From Propionimicrobium sp963511305 (GTDB taxonomy: Bacteria > Actinomycetota > Actinomycetes > Propionibacteriales > Propionibacteriaceae), in the NCBI GenBank assembly GCA_963511305.1, contig CAUPIJ010000034.1, forward strand, positions 1 through 16,402: DNA of 16,402 nt. Reading direction: 5' to 3'. Of this stretch, positions 1-6,396 are shown piece by piece. Under the pieces are notes generated by a model that was not told where the DNA came from, did no database searches, and worked only from the letters and a program-made list of their open reading frames with translations. The position numbers and the translations under genes were made by a program. Numbering within the stretch: the first letter of the stretch is position 1; every line of letters starts with the position of its first letter.

Positions 1-7
1 AACTATG

Positions 8-66
8 TGAGGCACCAAAAAACTTTCGCGCTCAAATTGACATGAGGCACCACGTGAGGCACCACG
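8..66. repeat. Short direct repeats TGAGGCACCA(CG)
   Basis: The 12-mer TGAGGCACCACG occurs twice head to tail at 43-54 and 55-66. The first ten bases also occur at 8-17. The copies are perfect. The tract lies just left of a decayed serine recombinase, so it may be the trace of a mobile-element edge, but no inverted partner or target duplication is visible inside the window. Function unknown. Confidence 0.5.
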
Positions 67-302
67 GCCCGTATGCAACCAAAAGCCACAGCAGGCTGAA
101 CGATTGGTATCAGCCTACGACAAGCATTCTGTGGCGCCTAGCCGCTGAAACAACTATCCCTTTGGACTCCCACGAAGTAAACAGATTTAACATTTTTGGG
201 ATTGTCGGCAATCAAACAGGAACCCTAAGCAGGCCTATCACCATCCCTCTTAACAGGGGTTAACTTCTTGCGGGTTTCAGGCCTTATTCTGAGAGCTTCT
301 CG
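67..302. other. Stretch without a recognisable gene
   Basis: A 73-codon open frame (42-263) crosses this stretch, but its translation resembles nothing I recognise, its first codons are just the short tandem repeat, and no convincing ribosome binding site precedes it. It could be scrambled upstream recombinase sequence, since the next 600 bases are recombinase remnant. I see no RNA gene or terminator here. Confidence 0.3.
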
Positions 303-906
303 CATCAACCGATGCACTTAATTGTCTACTTGTCTCTCAGAACAGAACCCTCACTGTGGGCAACCAGATTCAAATATTCACCAGCCAGCACCATCCGCTC
401 AATCTTGTCCAACGAGAAATACAAACCCGGCTACCACTGCACAGCCCCGCCGTCCCCGAGCAACAGATCAAAGAATCTTTCGTCCAAGCCCTCACCGAAC
501 GAGTCAACGATAATGCCGTGCTCGATGATGCGATGCAGCTACTCGACGACACGGTCTATAACGCGACAGAACTAGACGCCCGGCAAACTGAGATCACGGC
601 ACGGATGGAAAAAACCGTGGCGCTGATGAACCAGCTCATCACCGAAAACGCCAGCGCTGCGCGCGACCCGGACGAATACGATGAACGTTGGCACCAACTT
701 GAACAGCGCTATCAGCAGCAAGAACAGGAACACCAGAAACTGTGCGATCAAATCGCTGACCCACCACCCGCCGCGCACACGCCATAGCTATTCACGACTA
801 TCTAGCCACCCAGCCACAACTCGAATTCAGTGACGAAGCGTGGAACGTCCTTGCGAGCCGTGCCATCGTGAACAACGTTCGTACTATTGTTGATTCATTT
901 CAATAG
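303..906 (+). pseudogene. C-terminal remnant of a large serine recombinase
   Basis: Three reading frames joined together give the C-terminal half of a resolvase/invertase-type large serine recombinase. The first (about 390-445) encodes TIRSILSNEKYKPGYHC, resembling the end of the recombinase zinc ribbon. The second (about 450-760) encodes AVPEQQIKESFVQALTERV followed by a long glutamine/glutamate-rich coiled coil. The third (about 766-906) encodes RRAHAIAIHDYLATQPQLEF and SDEAWNVLASRAIV, ending at TAG 904-906, and resembles the tail that follows the coiled coil in these enzymes. Two net frameshifts (near 445 and 755) separate the pieces. The catalytic serine domain is absent, at least within this window. 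The remnant suggests that an integrative element once occupied this spot. The family assignment rests on remembered patterns of the zinc-ribbon/coiled-coil tail. The decay is directly visible. Confidence 0.7.
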
Positions 907-997
907 CACAGAAGCAAGGTACTTTGGTTGCCGGGTGCAGGCCATTGAGTGAAAATTAAGAGTAGTAAGACGTGGATCGACTAGTAGCTGAGGAACG

Positions 998-1642
998 ATG
1001 GACGTTGTAGGAAAGCTCCTTGACAAGGTAATAAGCCCCCTTCGAGTGTGGAGTATCTTTCAGGTGTTCGCCTCTTTGGTAGCGGTGCTTGCTCTCGCGG
1101 TGCATTGTGACCAGGGTGTAGTTTTTCCTTCAGATACGATCTCAACGGAGGCTTTTCTAGCACTTCAAGGAACCCCACTTGCTGCTTTATACAGGTTCCT
1201 AGACTTTTTCTCTATCCCAACAGGGTGGATAGAGGCTGTAGCGGCGTACATAGCTGCTAGTACTCAACGGGCTCAGGCGATTGGAGTTTTCGCAGCGCTT
1301 TTTGGGGTGGCTGTGAGTTTCATTTTGGTGCCGGATGCAAATCGCAATCCACTTCCTGTGCCATCTGTTCAAGCGTCTACTTGGTGGGTTGCATACGCGA
1401 TCACAATGCAGACGGAGATCAACGAGGGGTTTTCTACTAACAACTCTCACTTTATGGTGGTATTTCTCGTTCTGCTATGGGGTTTCCGTGAAGTTCGTAG
1501 CCGGGTTTTCAATAAAGATATGAACTTGAGGTTCGCACTCGACCTTGTGCAACTAATCGTTGCTGTTGTGTATTTCATTGCGATGTTTTTTCCAATAATT
1601 TTTTCGGGTCACCCTAATTATCGGCGTGATTGTAAAGCCTAG
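998..1642 (+). CDS. Multi-pass membrane protein of unknown function
   Basis: This 214-residue protein starts at ATG 998, preceded by GAGGAA about five bases upstream. I do not recognise the family. Hydrophobic segments lie at roughly residues 17-36, 93-112, 150-162 and 180-202, so it probably spans the membrane about four times. A polar stretch between the first two includes a single cysteine after VLALAVH. The C-terminus (GHPNYRRDCKA) is short and basic. Codon use and GC are lower than in the ABC and mgtE genes further right, matching the surrounding accessory DNA. It stands alone between a recombinase remnant and a repeat element, so context gives no function. That it is a real gene is supported by its coherent hydrophobic pattern, its length and its ribosome binding site. 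Confidence 0.6.
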   Translation: MDVVGKLLDKVISPLRVWSIFQVFASLVAVLALAVHCDQGVVFPSDTISTEAFLALQGTPLAALYRFLDFFSIPTGWIEAVAAYIAASTQRAQAIGVFAALFGVAVSFILVPDANRNPLPVPSVQASTWWVAYAITMQTEINEGFSTNNSHFMVVFLVLLWGFREVRSRVFNKDMNLRFALDLVQLIVAVVYFIAMFFPIIFSGHPNYRRDCKA

Positions 1643-1722
1643 ATTCACCTTCGATTCGATGCTGTGGTCTTGACGCTACGTGCGCACGGAGTTCATGTGG
1701 GCATGCTCCACTAAGCCAGATT
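1643..1722. other. Intergenic spacer before repeat copy A
   Basis: This is short sequence between the membrane-protein gene and the first repeat element. An open frame starting at 1680 runs through the repeats and into the toxin-antitoxin promoter, so I treat it as non-coding. No hairpin terminator is obvious after the 1642 stop. Confidence 0.3.
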
Positions 1723-1793
1723 ATGCACCTAAGATTCATGGCTTGCACCCAAAACTGTACCTATGCACCCAAAAACCTACTTGTATCAAAATG
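1723..1793. repeat. 20-bp-periodic repeat element, copy A
   Basis: Three units related to TTGCACCCAAAA start at 1723 (ATGCACCTAAG), 1743 (TTGCACCCAAAA) and 1763 (ATGCACCCAAAA), exactly 20 bp apart. The motif TTGTATCAAAATG follows at 1781-1793, 18 bp after the last unit. A second copy with the same 20/20/18 spacing lies at 3011-3081. The bases between units differ between copies, so only the boxes and their spacing are conserved. This looks like a dispersed intergenic element or a protein-binding array. Its function is unknown to me. Confidence 0.7.
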
Positions 1794-1861
1794 TTTAACG
1801 TATCCGGCGCGTGCGATGGGTGTTCAGCTGCGCAGGCACAGGCAGAAAAGCAATTAATGCT

Positions 1862-1875
1862 TTTGTATGTACAAA
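1862..1875. promoter_or_regulatory. Probable operator of the toxin-antitoxin operon
   Basis: TTTGTA-TG-TACAAA is a perfect 6-bp inverted repeat 34 bases upstream of the antitoxin start. Ribbon-helix-helix antitoxins of the RelB/DinJ family typically repress their own operon by binding short palindromes at this distance. The role is inferred from position and symmetry. A GAGG ribosome binding site follows at 1897-1900, eight bases before the ATG. Confidence 0.5.
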
Positions 1876-1908
1876 GTATTGCTTACTGCGCGTTTCGAGG
1901 TGATTTAG

Positions 1909-2163
1909 ATGGCTAATGTTTCTTTCCGGACAGATGATGAGACGAAAGCTCAGGCCGCGGAGTTGTTCCGTGATCTCGGGTTAGATATGAGCACTGCGAT
2001 CAATATGTTTTTGAGGCAGTCGATTGTCAGCAACGGTATCCCGTTCACGCCACATCGGGAGAGTTCAACTAGCGCCTTGGCGAGAGCCGAAGTTGAGTCT
2101 CGCTCTGGCGCTTCGTTTCGAAATGTCGCTGAGCTGATGGCAGATCTTAATGAAGCTGACTAG
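1909..2163 (+). CDS. RelB/DinJ-family antitoxin
   Basis: This 84-residue protein is the antitoxin of a type II toxin-antitoxin pair. The N-terminus (ANVSFRTDDETKAQAAELF) and following helix (LGLDMSTAINMFLRQSI) form the ribbon-helix-helix DNA-binding fold typical of DinJ/RelB: a short beta strand, two helices, and the GLDMSTAINMFL turn. The acidic C-terminus (VAELMADLNEAD) is the part that in this family wraps and neutralises the toxin. The start is ATG 1909, preceded by GAGG. The end overlaps the toxin start by 14 bases, giving translational coupling and keeping antitoxin ahead of toxin. A palindrome at 1862-1875 is the likely autoregulatory operator. Length and order match known dinJ-yafQ operons. 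Confidence 0.9.
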   Translation: MANVSFRTDDETKAQAAELFRDLGLDMSTAINMFLRQSIVSNGIPFTPHRESSTSALARAEVESRSGASFRNVAELMADLNEAD

Positions 2164-2434
2164 TGTCTTCCGCACAAATCAGTTCAAGCGTGACGCCAAG
2201 GCTCTTTTCAAAAAACATTACGCCGCCGCGAAGCTGGCGGATGTTATCGAAGCTCTTATGCGGCAAAACCGTGACGAGCTGCGCACCCGCTATCGCGACC
2301 ATGCATTACAGGGAAACTGGAAAGAATACCGAGAAATTCACCTTGAAGGTGACTGGCTGCTGATCTACCGTGTGGAACATAGCGAGTTGCTTCTTGTGCT
2401 CACTCGAACCGGCTCTCACGATGACCTGTTCTAG
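2150..2434 (+). CDS. YafQ-family mRNA interferase toxin
   Basis: This 94-residue protein is the RelE-superfamily toxin partner of the gene just upstream. YafQ toxins are ribosome-dependent endoribonucleases that cleave mRNA in the A site. The residues known to matter in E. coli YafQ (His50, His63, Asp67, His87, Phe91) have counterparts here: His51 in RDHALQGNW, His64 and Asp68-Trp69 in REIHLEGDWLLIYR, His90 in RTGSHDDLF, and the C-terminal Phe94. The toxin therefore appears catalytically intact. The start is the ATG inside the antitoxin's last codons (14-base overlap). A later in-frame start would remove the conserved N-terminal FKRDAK helix. The pair lies in a decaying accessory patch between two copies of a repeat element, consistent with horizontal acquisition. 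Confidence 0.9.
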   Translation: MKLTSVFRTNQFKRDAKALFKKHYAAAKLADVIEALMRQNRDELRTRYRDHALQGNWKEYREIHLEGDWLLIYRVEHSELLLVLTRTGSHDDLF

Positions 2435-3010
2435 GCGTTCCGGCAAGCACAGATCGATTAACGAGAGAATCTTTCTGTCAAGAAACAATATTCACTGCAT
2501 CTCTTGCTATGGGTGCAGTTTCTGGCGTGCACAATGAACCTTATCCTGAGGTCAAAATGAGTGCGAACACAAGCATTCCTGACATGCATATTCACGTTTT
2601 TCTGTCTATGACGTAACGTCAATCTCAGCGCTAATTCCAGATCGACGCCGCGGGATCTATGTTCTTGAATTTTCTAACGGCGAGTTTTACGTCGGGAAGG
2701 CGCAAAACGTGGTGAGGCGATTTACGCAACACAGGCATGGTCACACTAACCACGATGAAGCCTGGAAAGATATTGAGAAATTATGGTTTGTGACTGTGCC
2801 CAAGAGCAAGGATTTGACTCAGATCGAACGTGATGAGATCTGTAGATTTCGGACATCTGGCAAACGTTTAAGAAATCGCGCTCTGAATTTTGGTCACAAT
2901 CAACCGTCTAGTATCGACGCAGTAATACCAGTTGAAGATCAGCAGTCGTGGGTGCTTGGGAATGGGCCATACAAAAGGATCAAGCCTAATCCGCAAAACA
3001 CACCTGTAGC

Positions 3011-3081
3011 TTGCACCCAAGCCACCCGCTTTGCACCCAAAACGAACCTGCTGCACACGAAATCCGTCTTGTATCAAAATG
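3011..3081. repeat. 20-bp-periodic repeat element, copy B
   Basis: TTGCACCCAA starts at 3011 and 3031, CTGCACACGA at 3051, and TTGTATCAAAATG at 3069-3081, giving the same 20/20/18-bp spacing as copy A at 1723-1793. The terminal AAAATG forms the left foot of the hairpin at 3076-3113. The element overlaps the 3' end of the frameshifted GIY-YIG gene. Possible inverted, degenerate boxes (TTTTGGGTA) follow at 3111-3118 and near 3198-3206. Confidence 0.7.
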
Positions 3082-3113
3082 AGCGTCTAAGCATCCACTT
3101 AGACGCTCATTTT
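3076..3113. terminator. Perfect 16-bp hairpin, probable bidirectional terminator
   Basis: AAAATGAGCGTCTAAG (3076-3091) and CTTAGACGCTCATTTT (3098-3113) are exact reverse complements around a 6-base loop (CATCCA). With A's on one side and T's on the other it can terminate transcription from either direction. It separates the accessory block from the TRAP operon. A perfect 12-base palindrome GGGTAGCTACCC follows at 3114-3125. Confidence 0.75.
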
Positions 3114-3125
3114 GGGTAGCTACCC

Positions 3126-3412
3126 TGTTTTGGCGCCAACTACCGCTGTTGCCTCGGCTCTGGAAGTGCAAGCGGAAGGCGTGTAGCTGCGAGGCTTTTT
3201 GGGTATTGGAATCATAGTCCTAGGTAGTCTTTGGTTCTCCTAACAGTCGATGCTTTTCAAGTGCCGTTTGACTTCGGTCGTTGAGATTTGGTTACAACAA
3301 TTGGCACTTAGGTACTAAATCGTTGTTTCGTGGGTATCCTTAGCAAAATTAGAGACTGGCGTTAGGTGACTCACAAAAGTTTCTACCTGTAGTTATTCGT
3401 TAAGGAGCTTGC
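3126..3412. promoter_or_regulatory. Leader/promoter region of the TRAP operon
   Basis: About 290 non-coding bases precede dctP and must hold the operon promoter. I cannot assign -35/-10 boxes with confidence. AGTGCC (about 3260) and GGCACT (about 3303) form a widely spaced inverted pair that could be a regulator site, but this is weak. An AAGGAG ribosome binding site lies at 3402-3407, five bases before the start. Confidence 0.35.
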
Positions 3413-4459
3413 ATGAAGAAATCGTTACGACTTCTTACTGCGCTGATCGCTTCGGTTACGTTGATGCTCACCGGCTGCGGTGCCGGTTTCGGCGGAATCA
3501 ACCTCGATCGCGTCGGTGAAGAAGGCACTGTGACGTACTTAAAGATCGCCTTGAACCAAACTGAATCTCACCCGTCCTACAAGGCGTTAGTGAAATTTGG
3601 GGAGGATATCGAGCAGGCGACTGATGGTCGTTACCGTGTCGAAGTGTTCCCCAATGAGCAGCTTGGCTCTCAGCAAGAGGTGTTACAGCTGGTCAAATCA
3701 GGTGCCATCGAAATGGCGATTGTTTCCGGCACTCAGCTGGAGAACGTCAACAAGGATTTTCAGGTATTGAATATGCCGACGACGTTCTCTTCCGTTGATC
3801 ACCAAATGGCAGTTTTGAAAGATGAGGCTATCGTCGGTGACATCTTCCATTCGCTGGAAAAGAGCAATAACATCACGGTGCTCGGCGGTTACACCCAAGG
3901 TAGCCGAAGCATTTATACGACCTTCGGGCCAGTTAAGACGCCAGCAGATTTGAGGGGTAAGAAAATCCGCGTCCAAGAATCGGATATGCATATTCGCATG
4001 ATTCAGTTGATGGGCGGGTCTGCGACCCCATTGTCCTACGGCGAGGTCTATTCCGCGTTGCAGGCGGGCGTCCTTGATGGTGCTGAAAACAATGAAGTTT
4101 CTTACAACACTGCCCGTCACATGGAAGTTGCGCCGTATTTCTCCAATACCCAACATCTCGTTGGCTTGGACTACATGATTATGCGTGCTGACTTGCTAAA
4201 TGCCATGCCTGAAGCGGATCGTAAGATCTTCTACGATGCCTGGTATAAGTCGATGGATTACCACACGCAGTTGTGGAAGGAATATACCCAGGAGTCCATT
4301 GAAATTGCTAAGAAAAATGGTGCCCAGTTCTCTGATGTGGACGAAGCAGCTTTCGCTGAGGCATTGGCTCCGATAAAAGACGAATTCCTTAAGAGCGACT
4401 ATCAGCGTGATCTTTACGAAAAGATTCGCGCTAAGGAAGCAGAGGTGGAGCAGCGATGA
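3413..4459 (+). CDS. dctP: TRAP transporter solute-binding lipoprotein (DctP family)
   Basis: This 348-residue protein is the extracytoplasmic substrate-binding part of a tripartite ATP-independent (TRAP) transporter. It captures an organic acid and hands it to the membrane units. A lipoprotein signal peptide ends in LMLTGC with the lipidated cysteine at residue 22, so it is anchored to the outer face of the membrane, as expected in a Gram-positive cell. DctP hallmarks are present: FPNEQLGSQQEVLQLVKSGAIEMAI (residues 79-103), GSRSIYT with Arg165, and KTPADLRGKKIRVQES with Arg186, matching the arginine that in family members such as SiaP binds the ligand carboxylate. YGEVYSALQAGVLDGAENN (209-227) follows. 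The start is ATG 3413 with AAGGAG. Its stop overlaps the start of dctQ. The substrate cannot be named from sequence; a carboxylate or sugar acid is likely. Confidence 0.92.
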   Translation: MKKSLRLLTALIASVTLMLTGCGAGFGGINLDRVGEEGTVTYLKIALNQTESHPSYKALVKFGEDIEQATDGRYRVEVFPNEQLGSQQEVLQLVKSGAIEMAIVSGTQLENVNKDFQVLNMPTTFSSVDHQMAVLKDEAIVGDIFHSLEKSNNITVLGGYTQGSRSIYTTFGPVKTPADLRGKKIRVQESDMHIRMIQLMGGSATPLSYGEVYSALQAGVLDGAENNEVSYNTARHMEVAPYFSNTQHLVGLDYMIMRADLLNAMPEADRKIFYDAWYKSMDYHTQLWKEYTQESIEIAKKNGAQFSDVDEAAFAEALAPIKDEFLKSDYQRDLYEKIRAKEAEVEQR

Positions 4460-5028
4460 AAATCCTTCATAAGGGGCTAACCAGACTAACTAGCTGGTTG
4501 TGCATCATTTTGTTTGCGTTACTGGTAGTGACGACGGTCTGGCAAGTGTTCTCGCGGCTCGTTCTGCATTCTCCGGTGACCTGGTCTGAGGAGCTAGCCA
4601 AAATATTGTTCGTTTGGTTGAGTTTCTTAGGCGCTTCGCTGGTTTATGGTGAGCGCGGTCACATGGCTGTTGAAATCCTGGCGCGTCGCTTTTCTGAAAA
4701 AACAGAACGCGGCCTAGCGATTTTTACTCATGTTATCGGCTTAGTATTCGCGTTGCTCGTTTTGACCTGGGGTGGCTGGAATGCCGCCATGAATGCTTGG
4801 ACGCAGAATCTGACCGCGTTGCCAGTCAATATCGGCTCGGTGTACCTGGTCATGCCGCTGGCCGGCATCATTATGGCCGTCTACGCCATCGATCACATCA
4901 TCGAGATTGGACGCGGGGATAGGAGCCCATATCCGACTCCGGAGGCAGAGCTGGCGGTAGCCGAAGGCGAAAAGGTGGCCGCTGAAGCGGGTCTCGAAGA
5001 AGAAAATATGAATGGAGTTGAAAAATGA
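4456..5028 (+). CDS. dctQ: TRAP transporter small permease (DctQ family)
   Basis: This 190-residue protein is the small membrane subunit of the TRAP transporter. Four hydrophobic segments lie at about 15-36, 48-66, 86-109 and 126-147. The conserved VFSRLVLHSPVTWSEELAKILFVW block is the DctQ signature around the first two helices, and RGHMAVEIL follows in the next loop. The C-terminal tail (about 155-190) is acidic and soluble, longer than needed for the fold, and rich in Ala and Glu. The start overlaps the dctP stop as ATGA (4456-4459), with GGAG at 4447-4450. The 3' end overlaps dctM in the same way, so all three proteins are made by coupled translation. Confidence 0.9.
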   Translation: MKILHKGLTRLTSWLCIILFALLVVTTVWQVFSRLVLHSPVTWSEELAKILFVWLSFLGASLVYGERGHMAVEILARRFSEKTERGLAIFTHVIGLVFALLVLTWGGWNAAMNAWTQNLTALPVNIGSVYLVMPLAGIIMAVYAIDHIIEIGRGDRSPYPTPEAELAVAEGEKVAAEAGLEEENMNGVEK

Positions 5029-6347
5029 CCCCAACTGCTGTTGCCGGTTTGATTCTGTTAATCGGCATTATCCTATTTATTGCCTCTTCGACGCCCATCG
5101 CTGTTGGGATTGGCTTTACGGTTGTTATCGCCGCGATGGCGATCATGTCCCCCGATGTGGCAGCCATGTCTATCTCGCAGCGAATGTTTACTGGCGTTAA
5201 CTCGTTTACGCTGCTAGCGATTCCATTCTTCATTTTGGCTGGCGTGTTGATGAATTACGGCGGCATCGCTGCCCGTTTGATTGATGCTGCCAAGGTGTTG
5301 GTCGGTAAAATGCCGTCGTCAATGGCGCAAACGAATATCATCGCCAACTCGCTGTTCGGTGCAGTGTCTGGTGCAGCGGTTGCTGCCGCTTCCGCTATCG
5401 GCACGATTATGAACCCGCGTATGGTTAAGGACGGTTACTCGCGTCCGTATACTGCAGCGGTAAACGTCGCGTCTGCACCCTCGGGCATGTTGATTCCACC
5501 ATCGAACACGTTCATTGTGTACTCGCTGGTCTCGTCAACATCTATTGCAGCATTGTTCATGGCTGGTCTCGGGCCGGGTCTTTTGTGGGTGCTCGCCTGC
5601 TGTGTAATCGCCTACATTTTGTATCGCCGTTATGAGAAAGACAATGTTCATATTCCCGAAGAGCGGCCTTCGCTGTCGGTGGTGTTGGTGACGCTGTGGC
5701 GCGCGATTCCGTCCTTGCTGATGATTATCATCGTCATCGGCGGTATCATCGGTGGTTTCTTTACTGCTACTGAATCCTCAGCCATCGCGGTCGTCTATTG
5801 CCTGATTCTTGGTTTCGTTTACCGCAACATTAAGGTGCGCGATTTGCCGGAGATTCTGCTGGGCGCTACTCATACCACAGCCGTCGTCATGCTTCTTGTG
5901 GCGGTCTCGTCCGGCCTTAGCTGGGTGATGGCTTTTGCCAGGATTCCGTCGATGATCACGAATGCTCTGTTGAGCGTCACCGATTCCAAGGTTGGCATTT
6001 TGATTATCATCATGCTGGTTTTGTTGGTTGTTGGTACTTTCATGGATCCGACCCCGGCTATCTTGATTTTCGTACCAATCTTCCTGCCGGTCGTGACTGA
6101 GCTTGGCGTCGACCCAGTACATTTTGGTGCAATGGTCGTCATGAACCTGTCGGTTGGTGTGATTACCCCGCCGGTCGGTAACGTCCTGTTCGTCGGCGCT
6201 AGGGTAGCGGGGCTAAGAATCGAGCCTGTCATTGCGAAGCTGTGGCCATTCCTGGTAGGCATCATTGCGATGCTCTTCGTTGTGGTCTTTGTGCCGGAAG
6301 TTTCGCTTTGGCTACCTACCGTTTCGGGGTTGATAAAGCCGGCATAG
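5025..6347 (+). CDS. dctM: TRAP transporter large permease (DctM family)
   Basis: This 440-residue protein is the large transmembrane subunit that moves substrate with sodium-ion symport in characterised TRAP systems. It is hydrophobic throughout with about twelve potential helices. DctM landmarks visible are LLAIPFFILAGVLMNYGG (about 64-81), ANSLFGAVSGAAVAAASAIG (about 107-126), the ASAPSGMLIPPSNTFIVY motif (about 150-167), and in the second half LVVGTFMDPTPAILIFVPIF plus GVITPPVGNVLFVG, the internal-repeat counterpart of the IPPS region. The length is typical. The start is ATG 5025, overlapping the dctQ stop (ATGA), with GGAG at 5014-5017. No metabolic gene is attached to the operon, so the substrate stays open. 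Confidence 0.93.
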   Translation: MTPTAVAGLILLIGIILFIASSTPIAVGIGFTVVIAAMAIMSPDVAAMSISQRMFTGVNSFTLLAIPFFILAGVLMNYGGIAARLIDAAKVLVGKMPSSMAQTNIIANSLFGAVSGAAVAAASAIGTIMNPRMVKDGYSRPYTAAVNVASAPSGMLIPPSNTFIVYSLVSSTSIAALFMAGLGPGLLWVLACCVIAYILYRRYEKDNVHIPEERPSLSVVLVTLWRAIPSLLMIIIVIGGIIGGFFTATESSAIAVVYCLILGFVYRNIKVRDLPEILLGATHTTAVVMLLVAVSSGLSWVMAFARIPSMITNALLSVTDSKVGILIIIMLVLLVVGTFMDPTPAILIFVPIFLPVVTELGVDPVHFGAMVVMNLSVGVITPPVGNVLFVGARVAGLRIEPVIAKLWPFLVGIIAMLFVVVFVPEVSLWLPTVSGLIKPA

Positions 6348-6364
6348 CTTAATTAAATACAGAC

Positions 6365-6396
6365 GAAATCGGGTGGCCGCTTGGTCACCCGATTTC
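6365..6396 (+). terminator. Rho-independent terminator of the TRAP operon
   Basis: GAAATCGGGTG (6365-6375) and CACCCGATTTC (6386-6396) are exact reverse complements, and three further inner pairs (one G-U) close a GCTT tetraloop. The hairpin lies 18 bases after the dctM stop and is followed by ATTTCT, a modest T-rich tail. Confidence 0.85.

Larger units (their letters stand above)
2557..3119 (+). pseudogene. Frameshifted GIY-YIG nuclease-domain protein
   Basis: The gene starts at ATG 2557 with GAGGT seven bases upstream and reads MSANTSIPDMHIHVF. It then terminates at TAA 2614-2616. Adding one T to the five-T run at 2597-2601 restores a continuous frame: SVYDVTSISALIPDRRRG, then the GIY-YIG core. 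That core has GIYVLEF at 2652-2672, YVG (in place of YIG) at 2688-2696, and VVRRFTQHRHG, where the second arginine is the expected catalytic-site Arg. LRNRALNFGHNQPSS follows. The last ~35 residues (from about 3011) are encoded by the repeat element and a hairpin, so the native C-terminus was probably replaced or lost. An internal GTG at 2709 would skip the GIY motif and is unlikely to give an active enzyme. The family is clear; the cellular role of these small nucleases is not. A sequencing slip in the T run is an alternative to a true mutation. Confidence 0.75.

Noticed and set aside
42..263. 73-codon plus-strand frame
   Set aside because: Its start codons are the tandem 12-mer, there is no ribosome binding site, and the translation is unrecognised.
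1723..1793. CRISPR array reading of the 20-bp-spaced boxes
   Set aside because: The repeated box is only about 10-12 bases with 8-10-base gaps, far too short for CRISPR repeats and spacers, and no cas gene is present.
1680..1916. 78-codon plus-strand frame before the antitoxin
   Set aside because: It consists of the 20-bp repeat and the toxin-antitoxin promoter/operator, with no ribosome binding site or domain.
1723..3081. Plasmid iteron origin
   Set aside because: The 20-bp period resembles iterons, but there are only three boxes per copy, no Rep gene, and the setting is chromosomal (mgtE, pdxK, tRNA genes).
3698..4156. 152-codon minus-strand frame inside dctP
   Set aside because: It is a shadow of a well-supported gene, with no domain or start signals.
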